Origin: Clostridiaceae bacterium
GTDB lineage: Bacteria; Bacillota; Clostridia; Oscillospirales; Acutalibacteraceae
Direction: 5' to 3'
Length of the DNA stretch: 30,448 bases
NCBI GenBank assembly: GCA_904501895.1
Contig: CAJGCX010000008.1
Coordinates: 1 to 30,448 of the forward strand
This document shows, piece after piece, positions 6,542 through 14,260 of this stretch. The first letter of the stretch is position 1; each line of letters begins with the position of its first letter. The position numbers and the translations under genes were made by a program. Under the pieces are notes generated by a model that saw nothing but the letters and a program-made list of their open reading frames with translations, had not been told where the DNA came from and did not search any database.

Positions 6542-7447
6542 TCACAATTTATAGTGACTAATTAGCATATCAGCCACATTATCTTGAATTTTTATAACAC
6601 CACCGTGGCGCTTTTTACGGTAACCCATATTGAATTCATCAGGTTTAAGCTGTGTGAATTCGCCACTTGACAAATCCTTTGATAAAAACGGTGTGTAACC
6701 GTGATTTCCGTGATATTGGTCAGCAATCAAGCACCACATTTGCTTATCCTCAAGGAAATATGCCTCAGGTCCTTCAAGTCCGAAGAAATTATCAAGAGTT
6801 TCGCTATGAATTCTTTCAAAATTTTTACTTAAAAGCTCCTGACTACGCTCAACAATGATGAATTTTTTAGTTTCATCTTTTGTGAATCTGTAATACCAGC
6901 CATTATCCCACACAATATTTGTATCGATTACTGCATCTTTATAATCGATATACTTAAATGTTTCTGTAAATTCCTTAAAATCCTTTGTAAATGCACCGTA
7001 AATTCGTTGTTTTCTGTGTAATTCAAATTTTTCACGAACATTACTTGCAAAGAATACGAACCACATTTCCTTTTCCTTGCAGTAAACTGCTTCAGGTGCC
7101 CAGACACATCCTGCCTCAGGAATACCAACCTCAATAAGTCTTTCCTCACTCCAATTGATTAAGTCCTCTGACTCCCAAACAAGAAGTGAACGACTGCCCT
7201 TATGAGAAAAATTATACCAATTTCCGCTCGTTGTAAGCAAATCTGTTGCAATAATAAAGTATTTCTTGAGATTTTCATCAAAGACGATAAACGGGTCACG
7301 GATGCCCTTTGTACCTGAATTAGATGTTAGCACAGGTGCTTCACCACCAACATCCTGCCAATGAAGTCCGTCATAGCTTACTGCAAACCAGATATGCTCC
7401 TTATCCCCTGTGTTATCACTTGTAAAATGCGTAAATAAATATGCCAT
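6542..7447 (-). CDS. GH43-like glycoside hydrolase, probably cytoplasmic
   Basis: The protein has 301 residues with the five-bladed propeller look of family GH43 (arabinosidases, xylosidases, galactosidases). It has an early IRDPF motif (49-53) with the likely general base D51, a WAPE motif (116-119), an IDTN segment containing D175 as a candidate pKa modulator, and LEGPEAY (224-230) with a candidate acid glutamate. Repeated blade strands such as MWFVFFAS and GWYYRFTK support the fold. No signal peptide is present, so it would act on sugars already imported. It starts 11 bases after the stop of the FAD oxidoreductase gene and is last in that cluster. Substrate cannot be told. A non-hydrolytic propeller of the same clan is possible. 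Confidence 0.75.
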   Translation of the reverse strand: MAYLFTHFTSDNTGDKEHIWFAVSYDGLHWQDVGGEAPVLTSNSGTKGIRDPFIVFDENLKKYFIIATDLLTTSGNWYNFSHKGSRSLLVWESEDLINWSEERLIEVGIPEAGCVWAPEAVYCKEKEMWFVFFASNVREKFELHRKQRIYGAFTKDFKEFTETFKYIDYKDAVIDTNIVWDNGWYYRFTKDETKKFIIVERSQELLSKNFERIHSETLDNFFGLEGPEAYFLEDKQMWCLIADQYHGNHGYTPFLSKDLSSGEFTQLKPDEFNMGYRKKRHGGVIKIQDNVADMLISHYKL

Positions 7448-7458
7448 GTTTTTGCCTC

Positions 7459-8859
7459 TTAAATATATCCTAACTTTTTGAGAATTTCAGGGTCACAGGT
7501 GTTTTCAGCAACTGAACCGATTTCAGCCCAGAGCTTGTCTGCCTTTTCTTTCCAAGCGTTAAATTCCTCATACTGTGCAGGGTAATTGTCATAAAGTGTA
7601 CCAACCTTTGCACTGTACAAGAGTCCTTTTACGAGCTTTGCGATTGTTGATGGTTTAAGCTCTTTTCCTGCAACACCGTTAACAATACCCTTTACAATTG
7701 CTGTAATATCTTCAAGCCCTAATGAAAGACCGTTATCCATACCACCAAGGATTTTTTCGCTGAACATAATATCGTTTTTAAAGAGATATTCAGCCTCATC
7801 ATAATCCATTGAAATAATACCCATAAGAAGAGGTCTCATTGAGTCAAAATCCTTACCCTGTGCAACCATATAACGCTTGTTAATGCTCCACATTCTTTCT
7901 TTTGTAAGGTATTTGTCAGACTTTAAGAGATTTGAAATAACCTCAACTGCGATTTCACCTGCAACAAGTGATGATGTGCAGCCTTCACCACAAGTAGGTT
8001 TTGTATGACAAGCAGCGTCACCGAGGGCAATAAATCCGTCATCAACAAGTGAATATGCAGAAATATGGTATGGTGTCATACCCTTTTCAACACGCTCAAC
8101 TGTGTATTCAGGGAAGCTTACATTCTTCATAAAGTCCTTTTTAAAGATTTCTTCAGCATAAGCGTAGCCATAAAATGCACCGATACCTAAAATTGCGCCG
8201 TTTGGATTGTCTGATGGTGCTGACCAGGACTTATACTGCATAAAGAAGCCATCTAATTCTCTTGGATTAAAGTCCTTATTAAGATAATCTGCATAATAGA
8301 GTACAACATAGAGAATATCCTTGTTAGTAAGCTTGAAATTGCCCACAACTGATGTGTCAGGAAGCTTTGTACGTGCTACTGCAGGAATACCTGAACAATC
8401 GGCAACAATTCGTGCATAAGCTTCACACTCTTTATCCTCTGTCTTATATTTTACACCCACAATTTTACCGTTTTCGTAGATAAAATCAGTAAATGATGCA
8501 CCGTAGATAATTTCTGCTCCTGCTTCCTTTGCTCTGTCAGCCATTGCCATTATGTAATCGTGCTTATGAAGACCGATAACAGGTGCTTCAGCACAAGCCT
8601 TAGGATAATTTCCATAAGGTGAAATCATAGTTGAATGTGCAAAGCTGAATTCTCGGAGAGGACTACCCTCCTCAGGCATTATCATATCAAAACGCTCCAT
8701 ATCAGCCTTACCCATATGGAAAACGTCATATTCTCTTGAAACATAGTCAGGTAAATTCTTTTCAATTACAAGAACCTTAAAGCCCTGCTCTGCCATTTTA
8801 TGTGCAAACCAACATCCAGTTGTTGAAGCACCAACAACCAATACATCATACTTTTTCAT
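7459..8859 (-). CDS. FAD-dependent oxidoreductase, geranylgeranyl-reductase-like
   Basis: The protein has 466 residues. It begins with a Rossmann FAD motif (DVLVVGASTTGCWFAH, with GASTTG in place of the usual GAGPAG) ending at E33. A second FAD contact follows in ALGDAACHTKPTCGEG, the GD motif seen in geranylgeranyl reductases and related flavoproteins. The middle region is a substrate-binding domain and the C-terminal 130 residues are helical. Relatives reduce isoprenoid double bonds or modify aromatic rings. It lies 18 bases downstream of ispE, which fits an isoprenoid-related substrate, but that is inference. GGAGA precedes the ATG. The closest activity within the superfamily cannot be settled from sequence alone. 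Confidence 0.75.
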   Translation of the reverse strand: MKKYDVLVVGASTTGCWFAHKMAEQGFKVLVIEKNLPDYVSREYDVFHMGKADMERFDMIMPEEGSPLREFSFAHSTMISPYGNYPKACAEAPVIGLHKHDYIMAMADRAKEAGAEIIYGASFTDFIYENGKIVGVKYKTEDKECEAYARIVADCSGIPAVARTKLPDTSVVGNFKLTNKDILYVVLYYADYLNKDFNPRELDGFFMQYKSWSAPSDNPNGAILGIGAFYGYAYAEEIFKKDFMKNVSFPEYTVERVEKGMTPYHISAYSLVDDGFIALGDAACHTKPTCGEGCTSSLVAGEIAVEVISNLLKSDKYLTKERMWSINKRYMVAQGKDFDSMRPLLMGIISMDYDEAEYLFKNDIMFSEKILGGMDNGLSLGLEDITAIVKGIVNGVAGKELKPSTIAKLVKGLLYSAKVGTLYDNYPAQYEEFNAWKEKADKLWAEIGSVAENTCDPEILKKLGYI

Positions 8860-8877
8860 AATAATTTCTCCTATATT

Positions 8878-9741
8878 TTAAATTTCAATAATTCCTTGTT
8901 TTGCAGGCTTACAAAGATAAACATTATCGTATTTTTTAGATAATTTGTTATATGCATCCTCTGCATTTTCCTTATCGCTGAAAATACCGAAAACAGTAGG
9001 ACCACTACCACTCATAGCAGTAGCATCAGCACCTGATTTTCTCATAACACCCTTAATGTGAGGTCGTTTTGGAACTTCAACGGCCTGTTCAAATACATTA
9101 CCGCAAAGGCTACAGATTTTTTCATAATCTCCCGCTGCAACAGCATCAACCATTGAAATTCTGTCAAGGTGACGAACTCGGTTAAGTGAGTCAAACTGTG
9201 CATAAGCCTCAGGAGTTGATACATCCTGGTCAGGCTTGCAAAGGACAATATAACAATCAGGTAAATCAGTTGTAGGAGCAACAATTACGCCTGTACCCAA
9301 GCAAACTGCAGTACCACCAACAAGGCAGAATGGAATGTCAGCACCAACCTTGCCACCGATTTCACAAAGCTTTTTCTGTGGAAGATTAGTTTCATAAAGC
9401 TTGTTAAGGCAATAGAGAACACCTGCACCGTCAGCGCTTCCTCCTGCTGTACCTGCTGCCATGGGAATATTTTTCTCAATTGTGATTGTAATACCCTTAT
9501 CAGTTATTCCGAAAGCATTAAAAAATGCTTCAGCACATTTATATACAATGTTCTTTTCATTACATGGAACACCCTCTGTGTCACATTTTATAATGATTTT
9601 ATTTTCATTGTTTTTGTCAACTGTAATTGTGTCGTACAAGTCAACTGACTGCATTATCATAAAAAGTGAATGATAACCGTTATCAAGCCTTTTAAGAATA
9701 TCAAGCATTAAATTGATTTTTGCTGCTACCTTAACCTTCAT
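8878..9741 (-). CDS. ispE: 4-diphosphocytidyl-2-C-methyl-D-erythritol kinase
   Basis: The protein has 287 residues, normal for IspE. It is a cytosolic GHMP-family kinase that phosphorylates CDP-methylerythritol in the MEP route to isopentenyl diphosphate. N-terminal AKINLMLDIL contains the catalytic K8; the ATP loop PMAAGTAGGSADGA lies at about 93-106; the active-site aspartate is in GADIPF (D135); and the third GHMP motif MSGSGPTVFGIF lies near 245. The start is 2 bases after the stop of the upstream PHP phosphatase gene, so translation is likely coupled. The FAD oxidoreductase follows. Confidence 0.95.
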   Translation of the reverse strand: MKVKVAAKINLMLDILKRLDNGYHSLFMIMQSVDLYDTITVDKNNENKIIIKCDTEGVPCNEKNIVYKCAEAFFNAFGITDKGITITIEKNIPMAAGTAGGSADGAGVLYCLNKLYETNLPQKKLCEIGGKVGADIPFCLVGGTAVCLGTGVIVAPTTDLPDCYIVLCKPDQDVSTPEAYAQFDSLNRVRHLDRISMVDAVAAGDYEKICSLCGNVFEQAVEVPKRPHIKGVMRKSGADATAMSGSGPTVFGIFSDKENAEDAYNKLSKKYDNVYLCKPAKQGIIEI

Positions 9742-9743
9742 TT

Positions 9744-10568
9744 TTATTCCGACCTTTCAATTTTCATTTCAATTGGTGTACGCTTCTGGAAAAATGTTAT
9801 ACATTCAAACCCTGCTTCAAGTGCTGCATCATAAGCTATATCAATATGTGATGCTAAATGCTCTGCATAATGGGCATCAGACCCGACAGAAATGTACTTA
9901 CCGCCAAGCTCCTTAAAGCGTTTGAGAATTTCCACTTCAGGTGAAAGCTTATTAAGTGGCTGACGAAGTGCAGCTGTATTAATTTCAAGCGCCTTATCCT
10001 TTTGTGCAGTTAAAGCGAGAATTTCGTCAATCTGATTTTTGAATTTATCCAAATCAATGCTGAGATTAGATTTTGAATAGAAATATCTTAAAGGATATGT
10101 GAGGTGTGCAAGAACGTCGAATTTACCCCAATTAAGAAGATTAATAATTTCATCAAAATAATCCTTTAATAGCTTTTCTGCTTCTTCTAATGTGAGATTT
10201 TCCTTAAAATAGAAATCCTCATCATCACGAAGATTGTGAACAGAGCCTATAATCTGGTCATAATCGTGAGTGCTTATAATCTTTTCTGCAGTTTCAATAT
10301 CGTAAACAGGTTGTCCTAATTCAATGCCGTTAAGAACGAGTAATTTACCACGAAATGCAGAACGAACCTTTGAAATCTCGAAAAAAGCCTGAAACATTCT
10401 CTTTTCGTAATCAGGGTCACCTCTGTACTGGTCAACCTCACAATGGTCAGTAAATGCAATTGCTCTCATCTCAAGCATTTCTGCCTTTTCGCAAAAGTGA
10501 GTTGCAGAGTGGTTTCCGTCGAAGGAATTATCAGTATGAACGTGTAAATCCACAATATTCTTGTACAT
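9744..10568 (-). CDS. hisJ: PHP-family phosphatase, HisJ-type histidinol-phosphatase
   Basis: The protein has 274 residues of the PHP metallophosphatase fold. Metal-binding motifs are DLHVHTDNS (H9, H11), FTDHCE, NGIELGQ, a histidine in GSVHN, and GSDAHYAEHL near the C-terminus. The layout matches HisJ/HisK histidinol-phosphatases, which remove phosphate from histidinol phosphate in histidine synthesis. No other his gene is nearby, and the first position of a cluster with ispE gives no support for that pathway, so another phosphoester substrate is possible. A strong GGAGGTG lies upstream of the ATG. Confidence 0.75.
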   Translation of the reverse strand: MYKNIVDLHVHTDNSFDGNHSATHFCEKAEMLEMRAIAFTDHCEVDQYRGDPDYEKRMFQAFFEISKVRSAFRGKLLVLNGIELGQPVYDIETAEKIISTHDYDQIIGSVHNLRDDEDFYFKENLTLEEAEKLLKDYFDEIINLLNWGKFDVLAHLTYPLRYFYSKSNLSIDLDKFKNQIDEILALTAQKDKALEINTAALRQPLNKLSPEVEILKRFKELGGKYISVGSDAHYAEHLASHIDIAYDAALEAGFECITFFQKRTPIEMKIERSE

Positions 10569-10596
10569 AGCAGGACACCTCCGTGTATTTGTTAAT

Positions 10597-10626
10597 ATTT
10601 TACAACATTTCTATATGTTTTTTCAA
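10597..10626 (-). promoter_or_regulatory. Possible promoter of the hisJ-ispE cluster
   Basis: On the minus strand TTGAAA (10621-10626) and TAAAAT (10597-10602) are separated by 18 bp, about 29 bases before the start codon. It sits in the 148-base divergent gap shared with the UPF0237 gene. Confidence 0.45.
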
Positions 10627-10657
10627 TATTTTTTCAAAATATATTTATAATATATTC

Positions 10658-10686
10658 TTCACTTTTTTATGATATTGTGTTAAAAT
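10658..10686 (+). promoter_or_regulatory. Promoter of the UPF0237-UPF0210 pair
   Basis: TTCACT (10658-10663) and TAAAAT (10681-10686) are 17 bp apart. TG at 10678-10679 makes it an extended -10 element. It ends 30 bases before the start codon. Confidence 0.6.
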
Positions 10687-10716
10687 ATTATCAATTAATT
10701 TTTGGAGGTACACAGT

Positions 10717-10986
10717 ATGAGAGGTATTATCACTGTTGTAGGTAAAGATATGGTTGGTATTCTCGCAAAGGTTTCAGGCGTTTGTGCAGAAAATGGCGTT
10801 AATGTTATTGAGGTTTCACAGTCAATTTTACAGGATATGTTCTGTATGATTATGCTTGTTGATTTGGAAAAGGCAACTGTTCCTTTTACTGATTTTTCAG
10901 ATAAGGTTACTGAAATCGGCAAGGAAATGTCACTTTCAATTCACGTTATGCACGAAGATATTTTTAATTCAATGCACAGAATATAA
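10717..10986 (+). CDS. ACT domain protein, UPF0237 family
   Basis: An 89-residue protein that is a single ACT-type regulatory domain: RGIITVVGKDMVGILAKVSGVCAENGVNV fits the beta-alpha-beta start, with the Gly at the first loop, where ACT domains bind small ligands such as amino acids. A TTG start at 10702 is open in frame but overlaps GGAGG (10704-10708), which is well spaced for the ATG at 10717. It lies 12 bases upstream of a UPF0210 gene, a pairing found widely in Firmicutes and archaea. The ACT domain may regulate its partner; ligand and function are unknown. Confidence 0.88.
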   Translation: MRGIITVVGKDMVGILAKVSGVCAENGVNVIEVSQSILQDMFCMIMLVDLEKATVPFTDFSDKVTEIGKEMSLSIHVMHEDIFNSMHRI

Positions 10987-10998
10987 GCAGGTGTTAAA

Positions 10999-12354
10999 AT
11001 GATTAATACACACGATATACTTGAAACTATTAATATGATTCAGGATGAAAATCTTGACATCAGAACAATTACAATGGGTATTTCCCTTCTTGATTGCTGT
11101 ACAGGAGAGGCTGAATCAACCTGTGACAAAATCTATGAAAAGATGACACGTAAGGCTGAAAACCTTGTAAAAACAGGTGAAGATATTGAAAAGGAATACG
11201 GTATTCCTATTATCAATAAACGAATTTCAGTAACTCCTATTTCTATGGTGTTGGCTTCCGGTAAGGGTGACCCTGTTTTATACGCTAAAACACTTGAAAG
11301 AGTTGCACAGACAGTTGGTGTAAACTTCATTGGTGGTTATTCAGCACTTGTTCAGAAGGGCTTTTCTGCAGGTGACGAAGCATTAATCCGTAGTATTCCT
11401 GAAGCACTCAATGTAACTGAGCACATTTGCTCATCTGTTAACATCGGCTCAACAAAAGCAGGTATCAATATGGATGCTGTAAAGCTTATGGGTCAGATTA
11501 TCAAGGAATCAGCAGAGATTACTGCAGATAAGGGATGTATCGGTCCTGCAAAGCTTGTTGTATTCTGTAACGCTCCTGAAGATAATCCATTTATGGCAGG
11601 TGCTTTTCACGGTGTTGGTGAGCCTGACTGTGTAATCAATGTTGGTGTATCAGGTCCCGGTGTTGTACGTTCAGCAATTTCAAAAATTCCTGATGCAAAT
11701 ATTACTGAAATCGCAGATATGGTTAAGCGTACTGCATTTAAGATTACAAGAATGGGTCAGCTTGTTGCTTGTGAGGCTTCAAAAAGACTCAATGTTCCGT
11801 TTGGTATTGTTGACTTGTCTTTAGCTCCTACTCCTGCAATCGGTGACTCAGTTGCTTATATCCTTGAGGAAATGGGGCTAGAGCAATGTGGTGCTCACGG
11901 TACAACTGCTTGTCTTGCACTTCTTAATGACGCTGTTAAAAAGGGTGGCGTTATGGCGTCCTCTCACGTTGGTGGTCTTTCAGGTGCATTTATTCCTGTT
12001 TCTGAGGATGCAGGTATGATTGCTGCTGCAACAAGTGGTGCACTCACTATTGAAAAGCTTGAAGCAATGACATGTGTTTGCTCTGTTGGTCTTGATATGA
12101 TTATTGTACCTGGTGACACAACTGCAGAGGTGCTTTCAGGTATTATTGCTGACGAGGCTGCAATCGGTATGGTAAACTCAAAGACAACTGCAGTAAGACT
12201 TATTCCTGCAATAGGTAAGGGAATCGGTGATACACTTAATTTCGGTGGACTTTTAGGTTATGGTCCTGTTATGAAGCTCAATACTGCCTCCCCTGCTAAA
12301 TTCATTAACCGTGGCGGTAGAATTCCTGCTCCGTTACAGAGCCTTAAAAATTAA
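10999..12354 (+). CDS. UPF0210 family protein (PFL-like fold), function unknown
   Basis: A 451-residue cytosolic protein of the UPF0210/DUF711 family, related in fold to pyruvate formate-lyase. Glycine-rich conserved stretches include NFIGGYSALVQKGF, SSVNIGSTKAGINMDAV, NVGVSGPGVV, GAHGTTACLALLNDAVKKGG and the C-terminal FINRGGRIPAP. No RVxGY-type glycyl radical motif is present, so radical chemistry is not supported. It is co-transcribed with the ACT-domain gene and followed by a terminator. Reaction unknown; regulation by an amino-acid-like ligand through the ACT partner is a guess. Confidence 0.9.
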   Translation: MINTHDILETINMIQDENLDIRTITMGISLLDCCTGEAESTCDKIYEKMTRKAENLVKTGEDIEKEYGIPIINKRISVTPISMVLASGKGDPVLYAKTLERVAQTVGVNFIGGYSALVQKGFSAGDEALIRSIPEALNVTEHICSSVNIGSTKAGINMDAVKLMGQIIKESAEITADKGCIGPAKLVVFCNAPEDNPFMAGAFHGVGEPDCVINVGVSGPGVVRSAISKIPDANITEIADMVKRTAFKITRMGQLVACEASKRLNVPFGIVDLSLAPTPAIGDSVAYILEEMGLEQCGAHGTTACLALLNDAVKKGGVMASSHVGGLSGAFIPVSEDAGMIAAATSGALTIEKLEAMTCVCSVGLDMIIVPGDTTAEVLSGIIADEAAIGMVNSKTTAVRLIPAIGKGIGDTLNFGGLLGYGPVMKLNTASPAKFINRGGRIPAPLQSLKN

Positions 12355-12366
12355 AGATAAAGAAAT

Positions 12367-12397
12367 AAGGTAGTAACTGTAATGGTTGCTACCTTTT
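12367..12397 (+). terminator. Intrinsic terminator after the UPF0210 gene
   Basis: AAGGTAG (12367-12373) pairs with CTACCTT (12389-12395), extended by four more pairs (one G-U) around a 7-base loop. A short T run follows (12394-12397, then ATTTAG). It lies 12 bases after the stop. Confidence 0.75.
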
Positions 12398-12403
12398 ATT
12401 TAG

Positions 12404-12433
12404 ATGACGGCGGGAGCAAGCCCCCGCCCTACG
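12404..12433. repeat. GC-rich imperfect palindrome, possible dispersed intergenic element
   Basis: GGCGGG (12409-12414) pairs with CCCGCC (12423-12428), with further GC pairing inside, in a window that is otherwise AT-rich. It sits between two convergent operons. The composition and hairpin form resemble short GC-rich hairpin repeats found many times in some Clostridia genomes. No second copy is seen in this window. Confidence 0.45.
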
Positions 12434-12457
12434 CATATTAACAAGCTTAATTTTGCA

Positions 12458-12541
12458 CTACCCTTCCATTTTCTTTATTCCAAATATTTTCCGTAAAATT
12501 CCGCCTAAGATTTTAGGGCTTTTCATAACTACAACCTTCAA
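12458..12541 (-). CDS. spoVM: SpoVM, stage V sporulation peptide (27 residues, TTG start)
   Basis: From a TTG at 12541 to TAG at 12458, 27 codons encode an amphipathic basic peptide whose core PKILGGILRKIFG closely matches Bacillus SpoVM (PKFLGGIVRAMLG), including the helix-breaking proline and the double glycine. Bacillus SpoVM has 26 residues. The peptide recognises the convex forespore membrane and tethers the SpoIVA coat base. A GGAG ribosome site, overlapping the stop region of the upstream 48-residue gene, is 8 bases before the TTG. An internal ATG at 12526 would lose the N-terminal strand and has a poorer site. Position after prpC-prkC-rsgA-thiN matches Bacillus gene order. It is the last gene of the block. 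Confidence 0.85.
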   Translation of the reverse strand: MKVVVMKSPKILGGILRKIFGIKKMEG

Positions 12542-12552
12542 AAAAATCGCTC

Positions 12553-12699
12553 CTAACCCTTGCAGAGCGTTATTCCGCACAGCACAAGAGCAATTGCAAG
12601 AATAACAATTATGGCTTTTGCAGGAAGAATAAGAGATATGAGAAAGCCTAAGCCTAATGCTATAAATATAATTCCCTTGAAATTTCTTTTTCTTCCCAT
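12553..12699 (-). CDS. Small membrane protein of unknown function, 48 residues
   Basis: This ORF begins with ATG at 12699, preceded by GGGAGG at ideal distance, and ends in TAG at 12553, 11 bases before the spoVM start. The protein opens with a basic MGRKRNFKG. Two hydrophobic stretches follow (about 10-25 and 29-46) around a proline-lysine turn, consistent with a two-pass membrane hairpin with a short tail CKG. I do not recognise the family. Location between thiN and spoVM suggests co-transcription and possibly a spore-stage or membrane role, which is inference. The strong ribosome site and clean spacing argue that it is real. Confidence 0.7.
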   Translation of the reverse strand: MGRKRNFKGIIFIALGLGFLISLILPAKAIIVILAIALVLCGITLCKG

Positions 12700-12755
12700 A
12701 AAAAAACCTCCCTGCGTATGTATTTACTACATTATACGTTGAGAGGTTTTATTTG

Positions 12756-13391
12756 TTACAATTGTGTCTCGATAATAATTAATGTGCCGTTTTTTACTGT
12801 TATTTCGCCATATTCATCAGTAATATGATTACTTGTGCCTAACGCACCGTCAAATGGGTCAAGGCTGTAATCGTCAAGTGGATAATAAAGTCCTTTTAGC
12901 GTTACACCACTTGCAATATTACCGTAGGCAAAAACTGAAATTTGTTGATTTTCACTTTTTTTAATTTTAAAAGACGAATTTGTAATGCTTCTGAAAATAT
13001 GCATATCATCAATAATTTCAAGGGAAATACCATTTTTTGAAGCGTTTGACATAAGTGAAATATTAGCGAAAGTATGCTCAAATCTGCCACCTGTACCACC
13101 AAAAAGGATAAATCTGTTAAATCCTTGCTTAACGCCTTCATTAAAGGCTGCCACAGAGTCTGTAACGTCTTTTTCGACAGGAAGAGTGATTCTATCCACA
13201 TTCTGTGGAATAGCCTTAATTGAGTCAAAATCGCCAATTAAAAGGTCAGGTGTAATTCCTGCTTTAAGTGCAGAGTCGTAACCACCGTCAGCACAGATAA
13301 CGAAATCGTCTGAAGTAATATGAGATTTTAAAAGGTCGGCAGTAGTGTCACCACCACCGATTATAACACATCTGTTTTTTAAAGCTCCCAT
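12756..13391 (-). CDS. thiN: Thiamine pyrophosphokinase
   Basis: A 211-residue enzyme that transfers pyrophosphate from ATP to thiamine to make the cofactor thiamine diphosphate. Motifs are ADGG (34-37), IGDFDS (52-57), EKDVTDS (73-79) and the GGTGGRFEHT loop (98-107), with a C-terminal beta domain. Its start overlaps the end of rsgA by 13 bases, implying translational coupling. In Bacillus, rpe lies between these two genes; here it is absent. No TPP riboswitch was found upstream, which fits an internal operon position. Confidence 0.93.
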   Translation of the reverse strand: MGALKNRCVIIGGGDTTADLLKSHITSDDFVICADGGYDSALKAGITPDLLIGDFDSIKAIPQNVDRITLPVEKDVTDSVAAFNEGVKQGFNRFILFGGTGGRFEHTFANISLMSNASKNGISLEIIDDMHIFRSITNSSFKIKKSENQQISVFAYGNIASGVTLKGLYYPLDDYSLDPFDGALGTSNHITDEYGEITVKNGTLIIIETQL

Positions 13392-14254
13392 TCCTTGATT
13401 TCCTTTGCCTGATTATACATCTGAATATAATTTTCGTGTCGTATTTTGCTGATTTCACCATTATTAACTGCTTCACAGATAGAACAGCCCTTGTCATTGA
13501 CGTGAGCACATGAGGTGAATTTACAAGTGCCTAAATACTCCTTGAATTCTCTGAAGCAATATGGCAAATCGTCTTTTCTGATAATTTCAGTTTTCTCAAA
13601 TTCAAAAGAAGAGAAACCGGGTGTATCAATAACGTATCCACCACACACATTGAAAAGCTGCGCCTGACGAGTTGTGTGACGACCACGACCAAGCTTATCA
13701 CTTATAGCACCGGTTGATAGATTAAGAGTGCTGTCAAGACGATTTAAAAGTGTAGTTTTACCAACACCTGAATTTCCTGTAAATGCACTGATTTTGCCTT
13801 TCATTATTTCCTTGATTTTATTTAAGGACTCGTCGTCCTCAAGTGGAATAACAGTAATACCACTCTTTTCATAAACCTCATAAATCTCATTGAATGAGGA
13901 TAAATCAGTTTTAGAAATAACTATGTATGGCTCAATATTCTTATATTCTGCAGTTGCAATAAGCTTGTCAATTACAAAATAATTAGGTCTTGGCTCAACT
14001 GTTGAAACTACGATAATTAAATTGTCAATATTTGATACAGGAGGTCTGTTAAGAGAATTTTTTCGCTCACAAATTAAGTCGATTGTGTTTTCAGCATTCT
14101 CGTTTACAGAAATCTCAACTGTATCACCAACAAGAGGAGTAATTCTGTTTTTTCTGAAAATTCCCCTTGCCTTACATTCATATATCGCATTGGCGACCTC
14201 AACATAATAGAAGCCGCCAATACCCTTTGTAATAATTCCTTTTAAATTACTCAT
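13379..14254 (-). CDS. rsgA: Ribosome small subunit-dependent GTPase RsgA
   Basis: A 291-residue circularly permuted GTPase that helps mature the 30S subunit. An N-terminal OB-fold (about 1-65) precedes the G domain, in which G4 (SKTD, 114-117) comes before G1 (GNSGVGKT, 160-167) and G3 (DTPG, 210-213), the family hallmark. A C-terminal zinc knuckle has C244, C249, H251 and C257. It lies 6 bases after prkC in the conserved prpC-prkC-rsgA order; the Bacillus homologue is a phosphorylation target of PrkC. The ribosome binding site is weak, suggesting coupled translation. Confidence 0.95.
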   Translation of the reverse strand: MSNLKGIITKGIGGFYYVEVANAIYECKARGIFRKNRITPLVGDTVEISVNENAENTIDLICERKNSLNRPPVSNIDNLIIVVSTVEPRPNYFVIDKLIATAEYKNIEPYIVISKTDLSSFNEIYEVYEKSGITVIPLEDDESLNKIKEIMKGKISAFTGNSGVGKTTLLNRLDSTLNLSTGAISDKLGRGRHTTRQAQLFNVCGGYVIDTPGFSSFEFEKTEIIRKDDLPYCFREFKEYLGTCKFTSCAHVNDKGCSICEAVNNGEISKIRHENYIQMYNQAKEIKEWEL

Positions 14255-14260
14255 ACTTTT

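Noticed and set aside
10999..12354. UPF0210 protein as a glycyl radical enzyme
   Set aside because: It shares the PFL fold family name, but no RVxGY-type glycyl radical motif is present near the C-terminus and no activating enzyme lies next to it.
12560..12742. 60-codon open frame on the plus strand
   Set aside because: No ribosome site or plausible protein; the opposite strand holds the well-supported 48-residue gene.
12700..13400. TPP riboswitch controlling thiN
   Set aside because: thiN overlaps rsgA upstream, leaving no leader, and no THI-box-like sequence was seen.
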